From Croceicoccus estronivorus (lineage in GTDB: Bacteria > Pseudomonadota > Alphaproteobacteria > Sphingomonadales > Sphingomonadaceae), in the NCBI RefSeq assembly GCF_001625325.1, contig NZ_JRQQ01000010.1, forward strand, positions 62,001 to 126,000: a DNA stretch of 64,000 bases, read 5' to 3'. The notes under the pieces were generated by a model that was given only the letters and a program-made list of their open reading frames with translations, searched no databases and was not told the origin of the DNA. The position numbers were made by a program, and so were the translations under genes. Below, piece after piece: positions 16,828 to 25,888 of this stretch (position 1 is its first letter; each line of letters begins with the position of its first letter).

Positions 16828-18441
16828 ATGTCTTATTTTTCAGAACTCGGTCTGGCCGAGCCTCTTCTTCGTGCGCTTGGCAGCAAGGGCTATTCCGATC
16901 CGACCCCCATTCAGCAACAGGCTATTCCGGCGCTGTTGCAGGGCCGTGACCTCCTGGGCATTGCCCAGACCGGGACGGGCAAGACCGCCGCGTTCTCGCT
17001 TCCCTCCATTCACCGTCTCGCAGCGGACCCCCAACCGCGCAAGAATGCCTCCTGCCGCATGCTCGTCTTGTCGCCGACGCGAGAGCTGGCTGCCCAGATC
17101 GCCGAAAACATGCGCGGCTACGCAAAGTACCTCGCGCTCAATATCCAGTGCGTATTTGGCGGCGTTCCGGCTGGCAGACAGGCTCGCGCGCTGGTGCCGG
17201 GCTGCGACATTCTGGTCGCAACGCCTGGCCGATTGCTGGATCTGGTCGATCAACGTGCGCTGACATTGCGTAATGTCGAGATTTTCGTGCTCGATGAAGC
17301 CGACCAGATGATGGATCTCGGCTTTATTCACCCGCTAAAGCGGATTGCCGCGATGTTGCCTAAGGAACGGCAAAGTCTGTTCTTTTCCGCCACTATGCCC
17401 AAGGCGATTGCGGATCTGGGCAAGCAATTCATCCATGACCCGGTTCGTGTCGAGGTCGCGCCGCAATCGACCACGGCAGAGCGGGTCGAACAATTCGCGA
17501 CATTCCTCAATCAACCTGAGAAGCAGGCGCTTCTGACGTTGAGCTTGCGCGGTGGATTGGCCGATGGTTCCATTGATCGTGCGCTGGTCTTTACGCGGAC
17601 CAAACATGGCGCGGACCGCGTGGTGCGCCATTTGTCCACGGCAGGGATTCCGGCCGCTGCAATCCACGGTAACAAGAGCCAGGCGCAGCGGACGGCCGCG
17701 ATCAAGGGATTTCGCTCCGGCTCGATAGCGATCCTTGTTGCAACCGATATCGCTGCTCGCGGAATCGATATTCCGGGCGTGAGCCATGTGTTCAACTTCG
17801 AGTTGCCGAACGTGCCGGAACAATATGTGCACCGTATCGGCCGCACGGCGCGTGCCGGTGCAGATGGCGTAGCGATCAGCTTCGTGGCGCCCGATGAGAA
17901 AGCGTATCTCCGCGATATCGAACGCCTCACCAAAGTGAAGCTGACGCAGCAACCGCTCCCTGAAGATTTCACGAAGGAAGCCGCACGGTTGCCACTGCCT
18001 TCGCGTAAGGCCGTACAGGCAGCGGTGTCGGAAGATGGCCGCAGAGCGCAAAACCAGCCACGCGGCCGTCGTAATGATGGCCGCCGCAACGATGGCCGTG
18101 GCGAAGGTGGTCGCAGCAACGATGGACGGGGCAGGCGCGAGGGCGATCGGGATCAGCGGTCACAGGGCCAGTCGCGCGGGCCTGCGAGGCCGCGCACGGA
18201 CCGGACTCATATCCAACCGGGCCGGGCCGATGGCCAGCGCGGTCATGAGGAACGGCAGGCACGTCCCGCGCGCAGCGGGGGCAATTCTTCGCGTTCACAT
18301 GATGCTCGTTCTGCTCCACAAAAGGATGGTGGACGCAAGGCCCAGGGGCACGGCGGCCAGCGTGGCGGTGGCCAGAACAATGGCAACCGGAATAACGGTG
18401 GGCAACGGTCTTCGGGACGCCAGCGGCAACCGCAAAGCTGA
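16828..18441 (+). CDS. rhlE: DEAD-box RNA helicase (RhlE type)
   Basis: The 537-residue helicase has all SF2 DEAD motifs in order: Q motif (PTPIQQQAIP), AQTGTGKTAAF, PTRELAAQI, TPGRLLDL, VLDEADQMMDLGF, FFSATMP, ATDIAARGIDI and HRIGRTARAG. After about residue 400 comes a disordered tail of Arg, Gly, Asn and Asp repeats (RRNDGRRNDGRGEGGRSNDG...), which binds RNA nonspecifically in RhlE proteins. Roles include ribosome assembly and RNA decay, often cold-induced. The ATG at 16828 is chosen over an upstream in-frame start because homology begins there (SYFSELGL). The 240-base region upstream holds only small hairpins. Confidence 0.93.
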   Translation: MSYFSELGLAEPLLRALGSKGYSDPTPIQQQAIPALLQGRDLLGIAQTGTGKTAAFSLPSIHRLAADPQPRKNASCRMLVLSPTRELAAQIAENMRGYAKYLALNIQCVFGGVPAGRQARALVPGCDILVATPGRLLDLVDQRALTLRNVEIFVLDEADQMMDLGFIHPLKRIAAMLPKERQSLFFSATMPKAIADLGKQFIHDPVRVEVAPQSTTAERVEQFATFLNQPEKQALLTLSLRGGLADGSIDRALVFTRTKHGADRVVRHLSTAGIPAAAIHGNKSQAQRTAAIKGFRSGSIAILVATDIAARGIDIPGVSHVFNFELPNVPEQYVHRIGRTARAGADGVAISFVAPDEKAYLRDIERLTKVKLTQQPLPEDFTKEAARLPLPSRKAVQAAVSEDGRRAQNQPRGRRNDGRRNDGRGEGGRSNDGRGRREGDRDQRSQGQSRGPARPRTDRTHIQPGRADGQRGHEERQARPARSGGNSSRSHDARSAPQKDGGRKAQGHGGQRGGGQNNGNRNNGGQRSSGRQRQPQS

Positions 18442-18472
18442 ACCGGGCACCCGGAATTTCATCTCTTCAAAC

Positions 18473-18512
18473 AAAAAGGGGCCGCGTACCGAAAGTACGC
18501 GGCCCCTTTTTT
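18473..18512. terminator. Strong bidirectional intrinsic terminator
   Basis: A perfect 17-bp stem (arms 18473-18489 and 18495-18511) with a CGAAA loop is flanked by A5 on one side and T6 on the other. It ends both the RhlE gene and the convergent ettA gene. Confidence 0.95.
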
Positions 18513-18525
18513 GTCGATGTGACCG

Positions 18526-20205
18526 TCAGCGAGTCAGTTTCTTGTATGCGAGCCGTGTCGGCCGGTCTGCCGCATCACCCAACCGGCGACGCTTGTCCTC
18601 TTCATATGCAGCGAAGTTGCCTTCGAACCATTCGACGTGGCTGTTGCCTTCGAAAGCGAGGATGTGCGTTGCCAAACGGTCAAGGAAGAAACGGTCGTGG
18701 CTGATGACCACGGCGCAGCCGGCGAAATTCTCGATTGCGTCTTCCAGCGCGGCAAGCGTTTCCACGTCGAGGTCGTTCGTCGGTTCGTCCAGCAGCAACA
18801 CGTTGCCGCCTTCCTTCAGCATCTTGGCCATGTGTACGCGATTGCGCTCACCACCAGAGAGCTTGCCTACGTTCTTCTGCTGGTCCGCACCCTTGAAGTT
18901 GAACGCGCCGACGTAGGCCCGCGTGCTCATGTCGTGACCGTTGACCTTCATGTAATCGAGCCCGTCGGAAATCTCTTCCCAGACGTTCTTCTTCGGGTCG
19001 AGGTGGTCGCGGCTTTGATCAACATAGCCGAGATGCACCGTCTGGCCGATTTCGATCTCGCCTTCGTCAGGTGTTTCCTTGCCGGTGATGATCTTGAACA
19101 GCGTGGATTTACCTGCGCCGTTCGGCCCGATCACACCCACGATGCCGCCCGGCGGCAACATGAACGAGAGGTTTTCGAACAGCAGCTTGTCACCATAGGC
19201 CTTCGAAATGTTCTTGGCCTCGATGACTTTGCCACCCAGCCGTTCCGGCACCTGAATGACGATCTGTGCCTTGCCGGGTTTGCGGTCGCTTTGCGCTTCC
19301 TGCAGTTGTTCGAACTTGCGGATACGGGCTTTCGACTTGGTCTGGCGGGCAGCCGGCGTCTGCCGGATCCATTCCAGTTCTTCCCGAAGGGCCTTGGAAC
19401 GACCGCTTTCCTCACGCTCTTCCTGCGCCAGGCGTTTGGCCTTCTTTTCCAGATAGGTCGAATAGTTGCCTTCGTAGGGGAAGTATTTCCCGCGATCGAG
19501 TTCAAGAATCCATTCCACCACGTTGTCGAGGAAGTAGCGGTCGTGGGTGATCATCAGCACCGCGCCGGCATATTCCTTGAGATGGCTTTCCAGCCATTCG
19601 ACGCTTTCGGCATCGAGGTGGTTGGTCGGTTCGTCCAGCAGCAGAATTGACGGTTTCTGGATCAGCAGGCGGGTGAGGGCGACGCGACGCTTTTCACCGC
19701 CGGAAAGAGTGGACACTTCCCAGTCCGAGGGCGGGCAGCGCAAGGCCTCCATTGCGATCTCGAGCTGATTGTCGAGCGTCCAGCCATCGACTGCGTCGAT
19801 CTTCTCCTGAAGCGTGCCCATCTCTTCCATCAGGGCGTCGAAATCGGTGTCATCCTGCGGATCACCCATTTCAGCCGAAATCGCGTTGAACCGATCGACC
19901 ATGTCGGCGATTTCGCGGGCGCCGTCCTTGACGTTTTCAAGGACGTTCTTGGTCGGGTCGAGTTCCGGCTCCTGCGGCAGATAGCCCACAGTGATATTTT
20001 CGCCGGGCCATGCTTCGCCGGTGATGTCGGTATCGATCCCGGCCATGATTTTCATCAGTGTGGATTTACCCGCGCCGTTGGGCCCGACGATGCCGATCTT
20101 GGCACCCTGATAAAACTGCAGGTTGATATCGCTCAGCACCGGCTTCTGCGCGCCGGGGAAAGTCTTCGTCATGCTCTTCATGACATATGCGTATTGGGCG
20201 GCCAT
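18526..20205 (-). CDS. ettA: Energy-dependent translational throttle protein EttA (ABC-F)
   Basis: A 559-residue soluble ABC-F ATPase with two nucleotide-binding domains. Walker A motifs are GPNGAGKSTLMKIMAG (near residue 40) and GPNGAGKSTLFKIITG (near residue 360); signature motifs are TLSGGEKRRVAL and LSGGERNRVHMA; Walker B sequences are ILLLDEPTNHLD and VLLLDEPTNDLD. The inter-domain linker contains the arm and P-site tRNA interaction motif. EttA binds the ribosomal E site and gates the first peptide bond according to ADP/ATP ratio. I use the ATG at 20205 (MAAQYAYVMKSMTKTFPG); the open frame extends into smc without homology. Confidence 0.95.
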   Translation of the reverse strand: MAAQYAYVMKSMTKTFPGAQKPVLSDINLQFYQGAKIGIVGPNGAGKSTLMKIMAGIDTDITGEAWPGENITVGYLPQEPELDPTKNVLENVKDGAREIADMVDRFNAISAEMGDPQDDTDFDALMEEMGTLQEKIDAVDGWTLDNQLEIAMEALRCPPSDWEVSTLSGGEKRRVALTRLLIQKPSILLLDEPTNHLDAESVEWLESHLKEYAGAVLMITHDRYFLDNVVEWILELDRGKYFPYEGNYSTYLEKKAKRLAQEEREESGRSKALREELEWIRQTPAARQTKSKARIRKFEQLQEAQSDRKPGKAQIVIQVPERLGGKVIEAKNISKAYGDKLLFENLSFMLPPGGIVGVIGPNGAGKSTLFKIITGKETPDEGEIEIGQTVHLGYVDQSRDHLDPKKNVWEEISDGLDYMKVNGHDMSTRAYVGAFNFKGADQQKNVGKLSGGERNRVHMAKMLKEGGNVLLLDEPTNDLDVETLAALEDAIENFAGCAVVISHDRFFLDRLATHILAFEGNSHVEWFEGNFAAYEEDKRRRLGDAADRPTRLAYKKLTR

Positions 20206-20291
20206 GCGTCGTCCTTCGGGGGTGACTTGTGAATGTACGGAGTTGCCGCGCCATGTAGCGATGGCGAGGGGCAGGGGCAAGGTTTGCGAAC

Positions 20292-23200
20292 CTATTCGGC
20301 GGCCAGCAATTCCTCTGCCGCGCCCAGATCGACACTGACGAGCCGGGAAACACCCTTTTCCACCATGGTGACACCGAACAGGCGGTTCATGCGGCTCATT
20401 GTGACGGCATTGTGCGTCACGATCAGGTAGCGAGTCTGCGTTTCGAGGTTCATGGCGTCGAGCAGGTCGCAAAAGCGATCGATATTGGCATCGTCCAACG
20501 GCGCGTCGACTTCGTCGAGCACGCAGATCGGCGCAGGATTGGTAAGAAACAGGGCAAAGATAAGCGCCACGGCGGTCAACGCCTGTTCCCCGCCCGACAG
20601 CAGGCTGAGCGACTGGAGGCGCTTGCCTGGGGGCTGAGCGAAGATCTCAAGCCCTGCTTCCAGTGGATCGTCGGAATCGATCAGTGCAAGGTGGGCTTGC
20701 CCGCCTTCGAACAACCGCGTGAAGAGACGGCGAAAGTGCGTATCGACTTTCTCAAAGGCGGCGCGCAGCCGTTCACGCCCCTCGCGGTTGAGACTGCCTA
20801 TGGACCCGCGCAGACGATGGACTGCTTCGGCCAATTCGGCCTGTTCGGCGGCGCTTTCCCCATGGCGGGTCTCGATTTCGGCAAGTTCGTCGGCTGCCAC
20901 GAGATTGACCGGGCCAATTCGCTCCCGGTCGGAAGTGAGCTTTTCGAGGGCGGCGGACTCGTCGTTGGGATCCGTGATGTCCTGCTCATCGAAATCGAAC
21001 CGGCTGGTCAACAAGGGCGGAGGGCATTGGAACCGTTCGCCCGATATTCGGGCGATCTCACTGCGCCGCGTCTCTTCGTTTTCCGCTCGCGCACTGGCCC
21101 CGGCACGGGCTTCGCGTGCGCTGGCAAGCATTTCCGTTGCTTCCGCGAGGCGAGCGTCGATGGCCTTTGCGGCGACTTCGGCTTCCGTCAGCGCCGCTTC
21201 CGCAGCGGCAAGTTCCCGGTTCAACCGTTCGCGAACGACATCGCCCTGCTCGATGTCGCACATCAATGCGGCAGGCCTGGCTGCGACAATCGTGCGTTCT
21301 TCTTCGATTTCCTCGAACCGGCGGGCCATTTCGGAAAGGCGGCGCGTGGCTTCGTCAGATCGGGCCTGCCAACCCTTGATATCGGCGGCGCGAGTGGCAG
21401 TTCGCTCCCGCGCTACAGCCAGAGCCTGATCGTGGGCGGCCAATGTCGCAGTGGCGGTTTGCAGGGTGGAGCGGGCCGCCTCGTGTTTGGCCTGAGCCGC
21501 AGTCAGCGCGGACCTGCCCAATTCCGGATCCGGCAAGTTCGCCAGCTTGGCTTCCGCATTCTTCCACTCTGTTTCGGCCTGTTCGCGCTGTTCCTCCAGG
21601 TCGGTCGCTGTCCTCGCCAATTCGGCCAGGCGGGAGGCGTGCCGTTCCCACGCCGCTTCTGCCTGATCGAGTGTGCGTAGAGCCTTGCGTTCGTCATCCG
21701 CAGCCGCAGCTATCTCGCGTTCCGCCGCAATCAGGGCGCGTTGCAGTTCGCTGAGAGCCTCCTGCGCAGCCTGTTGGCGTGAAGTGGCAGCATCTACAGC
21801 AGCGCGCTTGCCGGGCAATTCCTCTTCCAGTTCGACGAAGCGATTTTCCGCTTCCAGCCGGGCGGCCTCGGCGGCGCCTTCGCCCCGTGCGATGAACCCA
21901 TCCCAGCGTCGCAGAAGGCCATCGCGCGTAACCAGCCATTCGCCCGGGGCAAGGTCACGTCCATCGTCCGCGTCCGCCACATGAACGAGAGCAAGACGGG
22001 CACCGAGTTCGGGAGGGCAGTCGGGCACATGCGAAGCAAGGCTGTCTGCCACGGAAGGAGGGACGGCGCTGCCGGTCCAGAATCGCCCTTCCACCACCGT
22101 ATCCGGCTGGCCAAGCGGTGCCTTGGCATCACGACCAAGCACGGCGGCAAGCGCTCGTTCGTAACCGGGTGCGGCACGCACCTTGTCCAATGCAGCAGGC
22201 ATGCCGTGCTTGTTTGCGGCCTGCTTGGCCCGTGCCTCACGATCCCGCAGTAATGCGTTGTATTCTCTCTCTATTCCAGTGAGTTCGGCCTTTGCGGAAG
22301 CCAGCATGGCCTCTGCATCGTCGCGCGCCGTGGCCATTTCTTCCTTGCGACCTTGTCGTTTGGCGAAATCGTCACGCAGGACGGACAATCTAGCACTGGC
22401 CTGATCTACTGAAACTTTGGCGTCGGTGACCGCGCGTTCAGGATCTTCCTGCGCGGTCAGAGCTGCGCGCATTTCTTCCTGGCGCCTCACTTCCTGATCC
22501 AGCCGCTCCAGACGCGACCGTGCCTGCGCCAGTTCGGCCTCTGCCACGCGCCATTCGGCTTCAACTCCGGCATGGTCTGCTGTCGCCTTGGCCAAGGCAA
22601 GCTCGGCGGCGCGGGCGCTGCGTTCGGCATCTTCAAGCTTCGCCGCCATACCGGGTCGAGCCTGTTCGTCCGCAGCGAGCGCCTTTTCGTTGTCGGCCAA
22701 TTCGGTTTCCAGCCGGGCCAATGCCTCGGCGGCGTCTCTCGTCAGCCGGTCGGCATCGCCGCGATCCTCTTCCAGCCTGCGATGCTGACGTTCGAGATCC
22801 GCCAGCCGTTGTTCCGCTGCCTCCAGCTGGCTCGTCAGAGTCGCCATGCGATGCCCGTGGGCACTGGCATCGTCACGTCTGTCAGCCAGCGTGTCACGCA
22901 CCTGGGCCAGTGCTGTTGCGGCTTCCGCTTGTGCTTTCTGAGCCTCGGTAGCTGCGGCTTGCGCGTTGGCAACCCTCGCGTCGCACGATTGGGCTTCGGC
23001 ACGTGCGGCATCGGCGGCTTGCGCTGCGTCGCGCCAACGGGAAAAGAGCAGCCGCGCTTCCGCCACCTGAATCTGTGCGGAGAGGGCTTTGTAGCGTTCC
23101 GCCTGTCGTGCCTGGCGTCGCAGAGTCGATATCTGCGAATCCAGACCAGCCATCATATCTTCCAGCCGGGCCAGATTGGCTTCGGTCTGACGTAGCTTGC

Positions 23201-23717
23201 TCTCCGCGTCCTTCCGGCGGACGTGCAGCCCGGCAATCCCGGCCGCCTCTTCCAGCATTTGCCGCCGTTCAGCAGGCTTTGCGGCAATGACTGCGGCAAT
23301 TTTGCCCTGACTGACCAAGGCAGGGCTATGTGCGCCGGTTGCTGCATCCGCAAAGACGAGCGCGACGTCCTTTGCGCGCACATCGCGCCCGTTGACGCGA
23401 TAGGCGCTGCCAGCGCCGCGTTCTATCCGGCGTGTGACTTCAAGTTCTTCTGCCTCCGAATCCTCGCATTGCAGGACGACTTCGGCAAAATCTCGCGGTG
23501 GGCGTTGGGTCGTTCCCGCGAAGATGACATCTTCCATCCCGCCAGAGCGCATGGACTTGGGCGAATTTTCGCCCATGACCCAGCGGATCGCTTCCAGCAG
23601 ATTGGATTTACCGCAGCCATTCGGGCCGACAACCCCGGTCAGTCCGGGTTCGATGCGCAGTTCAGCAGGTTCGACAAAGCTCTTGAAGCCCGAAAGTTTG
23701 AGCTTCTTGATCTTCAT
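20292..23717 (-). CDS. smc: Chromosome segregation ATPase SMC
   Basis: A 1141-residue structural-maintenance-of-chromosomes protein. The N-terminal head has Walker A GPNGCGKSNLLEAIRWVMGE (residues ~31-50). Two long coiled coils rich in Ala, Glu and Arg (about 160-480 and 650-930) flank a hinge near residues 490-620 (LDKVRAAPGYERALAAVLG). The C-terminal head carries the signature LSGGEQALTAVALIFAL and Walker B CVLDEVDAPLDDAN. SMC with ScpA/ScpB (not here) organises the chromosome for segregation. It lies 32 bases downstream of the DsbA-like lipoprotein gene and probably shares its transcript. Confidence 0.97.
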   Translation of the reverse strand: MKIKKLKLSGFKSFVEPAELRIEPGLTGVVGPNGCGKSNLLEAIRWVMGENSPKSMRSGGMEDVIFAGTTQRPPRDFAEVVLQCEDSEAEELEVTRRIERGAGSAYRVNGRDVRAKDVALVFADAATGAHSPALVSQGKIAAVIAAKPAERRQMLEEAAGIAGLHVRRKDAESKLRQTEANLARLEDMMAGLDSQISTLRRQARQAERYKALSAQIQVAEARLLFSRWRDAAQAADAARAEAQSCDARVANAQAAATEAQKAQAEAATALAQVRDTLADRRDDASAHGHRMATLTSQLEAAEQRLADLERQHRRLEEDRGDADRLTRDAAEALARLETELADNEKALAADEQARPGMAAKLEDAERSARAAELALAKATADHAGVEAEWRVAEAELAQARSRLERLDQEVRRQEEMRAALTAQEDPERAVTDAKVSVDQASARLSVLRDDFAKRQGRKEEMATARDDAEAMLASAKAELTGIEREYNALLRDREARAKQAANKHGMPAALDKVRAAPGYERALAAVLGRDAKAPLGQPDTVVEGRFWTGSAVPPSVADSLASHVPDCPPELGARLALVHVADADDGRDLAPGEWLVTRDGLLRRWDGFIARGEGAAEAARLEAENRFVELEEELPGKRAAVDAATSRQQAAQEALSELQRALIAAEREIAAAADDERKALRTLDQAEAAWERHASRLAELARTATDLEEQREQAETEWKNAEAKLANLPDPELGRSALTAAQAKHEAARSTLQTATATLAAHDQALAVARERTATRAADIKGWQARSDEATRRLSEMARRFEEIEEERTIVAARPAALMCDIEQGDVVRERLNRELAAAEAALTEAEVAAKAIDARLAEATEMLASAREARAGASARAENEETRRSEIARISGERFQCPPPLLTSRFDFDEQDITDPNDESAALEKLTSDRERIGPVNLVAADELAEIETRHGESAAEQAELAEAVHRLRGSIGSLNREGRERLRAAFEKVDTHFRRLFTRLFEGGQAHLALIDSDDPLEAGLEIFAQPPGKRLQSLSLLSGGEQALTAVALIFALFLTNPAPICVLDEVDAPLDDANIDRFCDLLDAMNLETQTRYLIVTHNAVTMSRMNRLFGVTMVEKGVSRLVSVDLGAAEELLAAE

Positions 23718-23749
23718 CGCGACCCGCCCCCGCTACTCAGCCTGGCGCA

Positions 23750-24505
23750 TTATCGCGCGCCTGCATTTTGAAGCACCGGTTCAAGCTTGTCCCAACTTTG
23801 CTCATCCAGCTTGCGGCCATTGAGCAGGAAAGTGGGTGTTCCCTCAATTCCAAGTTCTTCCGACTGGGTTTCGGACCGATTGACGATCCCTTCCGCGAAT
23901 CCCGGCTTGGCAAGGCAAGTGGCCGATTGCTCACGGGAAATGCCACGTGCAGCGAAAAAGTCGGTCAGGCCGCCGGCATCGGCAATCGTCTTGTAGCGTG
24001 TAGTCTGATCGGTCTGCTTCATCGCGGCTTCCACTTTCGCGGAATTGGCCTGAACGCCTTTTACGATGTCTTGCAGGTTGGCCCACACCTGCTCGCTCAA
24101 TGCAGGATAGCTTTCGGGAGTGCCGCAGCGAACCAACATGGCCAGTGTCAGGTCCAGCCCGTCATGCACCTGATTGCGCAATTCGTAGCTGACTACGCCG
24201 CTCGCGACATATTTGTCGCGCAATGCCCCTCCGGCTTCCTCGGAGAAATGAGCGCAATGCGGACAGGTCAGCGATGCATATTCGACAAGCTTGAGGGGGG
24301 CATCCGGATTGCCGATGCGATAGCCATCTTCGTCGGTGACACTGATTACCTCCGACCACTGCTTGCCCGCGGGAGGGGCAATGGCGGCAATCGGCCCCGC
24401 ATTTTGGGTTGCTGCTGCGTCATTGTCCGAGCCACAAGCAGCGAGGGCCAGCACCACTGGGGCCATCAGGGTTGCAAGGGCGGCGGGGCGAAGCAATCTC
24501 GTCAT
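23750..24505 (-). CDS. DsbA-family thiol oxidoreductase, predicted lipoprotein
   Basis: A 251-residue thioredoxin-fold protein with a lipobox signal (VVLALAAC, lipidated Cys near residue 24) and active site CPHC in YASLTCPHCAHFSEEAG. The cis-proline region reads GIEGTPTFLLNG. The helical insert (residues ~105-190) matches DsbA/DsbG-like folds (thioredoxin_4 type). It would act at the periplasmic face of the inner membrane, oxidising or isomerising disulfides. A second CPHC protein is encoded immediately upstream with a similar sequence around the active site (DGYRIGNPDAPLKLVEYASLTCPHCAHF versus GGYRMGNPDAKIALMEF...), indicating duplication. Confidence 0.92.
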   Translation of the reverse strand: MTRLLRPAALATLMAPVVLALAACGSDNDAAATQNAGPIAAIAPPAGKQWSEVISVTDEDGYRIGNPDAPLKLVEYASLTCPHCAHFSEEAGGALRDKYVASGVVSYELRNQVHDGLDLTLAMLVRCGTPESYPALSEQVWANLQDIVKGVQANSAKVEAAMKQTDQTTRYKTIADAGGLTDFFAARGISREQSATCLAKPGFAEGIVNRSETQSEELGIEGTPTFLLNGRKLDEQSWDKLEPVLQNAGAR

Positions 24506-24618
24506 GGTTGGTCCTTACTGTCGATCGGGAGGTTAGCCCAAGGGGCGCGGCGGGCAAAGCGGGCATGGCTCCGGATATGGGCTATTCCACAGATATCGGC
24601 GGCTTCAGTTGGATGGGA

Positions 24619-25305
24619 TCAAAGGCGCGCAGCGATTTGCGGTTGCAGAGTATCCCACGTGTGCGTTCCGCTCAGCAGTACGCCGTCGATGGCAAAGCTG
24701 GGAGTTCCGGTGACACCGAGAGCATCGGCGCCGGCCTCGCTCTGGGTCGCAATACGGCGGGCGGCGGCGTCATCGGAAAGACAGCGGTTGGCCGCGACAC
24801 GGTCATATCCACGTTTCGTCATGATGTCGTAAAAGCCGACATCGCTGGCGATCGCGCGCATCCGTTGCCCCATGGGGCCACTGCGCCAGCGCACTTGGGT
24901 GGCACTGCTTGCCGATGTCACACGGGGGAGCCATTCGTCCTGATTACGGAGAATGGCGGCGTGATTGCCGAAAAACTTGTCCTTCGGGCCGCATTCGGCA
25001 AGCAGAGCGGCTGCCAGGTCCACCGGATTGCGGATGACATGGCGAACTTCGACTGAAACCAGCCCAGGATTGACATAGGCAAGCTGTATTGCGCCATCCG
25101 CTTCCTTCTGGAAATGCGCGCAATGAGGACAGGTGTAGCTGACGAATTCCATCAAGGCGATTTTCGCATCGGGATTGCCCATGCGGTAGCCGCCTGCATC
25201 CGTTTTGGCGACGTATGTAAGCCATGAAGGATGCGTCGCTGCCACCGAGAGCAGGGCAACGGCGGCGAGAGCACAGAATGTGAGGGCTTTCGGCAGTATT
25301 TTCAC
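24619..25305 (-). CDS. DsbA-family thiol oxidoreductase, secreted
   Basis: A 228-residue thioredoxin-fold protein with a cleavable signal peptide (LPKALTFCALAAVALLSVAA) and active site CPHC in VSYTCPHCAHFQKEADG, followed by cis-Pro GVTGTPSFAIDG. It lacks a lipobox, so it should be soluble in the periplasm, unlike its paralogue downstream. Translation starts at GTG overlapping the DUF721 stop (GTGA). Sphingomonads often keep this DUF721-dsbA-dsbA-smc order; no DsbB partner is in the window. Confidence 0.92.
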   Translation of the reverse strand: MKILPKALTFCALAAVALLSVAATHPSWLTYVAKTDAGGYRMGNPDAKIALMEFVSYTCPHCAHFQKEADGAIQLAYVNPGLVSVEVRHVIRNPVDLAAALLAECGPKDKFFGNHAAILRNQDEWLPRVTSASSATQVRWRSGPMGQRMRAIASDVGFYDIMTKRGYDRVAANRCLSDDAAARRIATQSEAGADALGVTGTPSFAIDGVLLSGTHTWDTLQPQIAARL

Positions 25306-25874
25306 TCTTTCCCATCCTCCTTGCCGCCCAGGCTCCGGGCGAGCGATTCAAGCACTGTGCGCAGTTCGGAGTCCCCGATGTCGCGCAAGCTATCACCCAG
25401 TTCCATCGGGATAGGTTTCAACGAAGGCGGCGCGCTGGCGCGCTTTTGAGCATCGGGTGCCTTAACCACACCTTGCCGAAGCTTGACCCGGGCGACGGCA
25501 TTGTATCCGAAGAAGCGATTTACCCGTTCGATGATTTCCGGAATGACTTGCTGAATCAGGGGGGCGTGTGCGGGTTTCACCACCAGTTGCAGGATGCCTT
25601 CGCTTTTCTCGCCGGGCGGAAAACGTATCGCCTCCGGCACGCATGCGCGGGCGTGGACTTCGCCGACGATCTCCGGCCAGCGGGTAACGACGCTCGATTG
25701 GACGAAACCGAAGCGGCGAAAGGCTGTGCGTCCGATTTGAGGCATGAGATCGCCAATCGCGCGGGCCTGCCCCCCGCGTGGACGCTCATACGGCTTCGCC
25801 GTTTTGCCGCCTGGCTTGCTTTTCGCGCTGCGTTTCGGTTTCGGTTCGTCCGGTTCCATTGCGTTGTTCGCCAT
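25302..25874 (-). CDS. DUF721 (DciA-like) domain protein
   Basis: The 190-residue protein begins with a basic Lys/Arg/Pro-rich tail (PKPKRSAKSKPGGKTAKPYERPRGG) and then the DUF721 fold (GRTAFRRFGFVQSSVVTRWPEIVG ... PEAIRFPPGEKSEGILQLVVKPAHAPLIQQ). DUF721 includes DciA, which loads the replicative helicase DnaB in bacteria that lack DnaC/DnaI, so a replication role is plausible here but is inference. The ATG at 25874 (MANNAMEPDE) lies 14 bases from the divergent mutY start; the longer open frame would run into mutY. Confidence 0.85.
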   Translation of the reverse strand: MANNAMEPDEPKPKRSAKSKPGGKTAKPYERPRGGQARAIGDLMPQIGRTAFRRFGFVQSSVVTRWPEIVGEVHARACVPEAIRFPPGEKSEGILQLVVKPAHAPLIQQVIPEIIERVNRFFGYNAVARVKLRQGVVKAPDAQKRASAPPSLKPIPMELGDSLRDIGDSELRTVLESLARSLGGKEDGKE

Positions 25875-25888
25875 GCCATAGCCGATGG

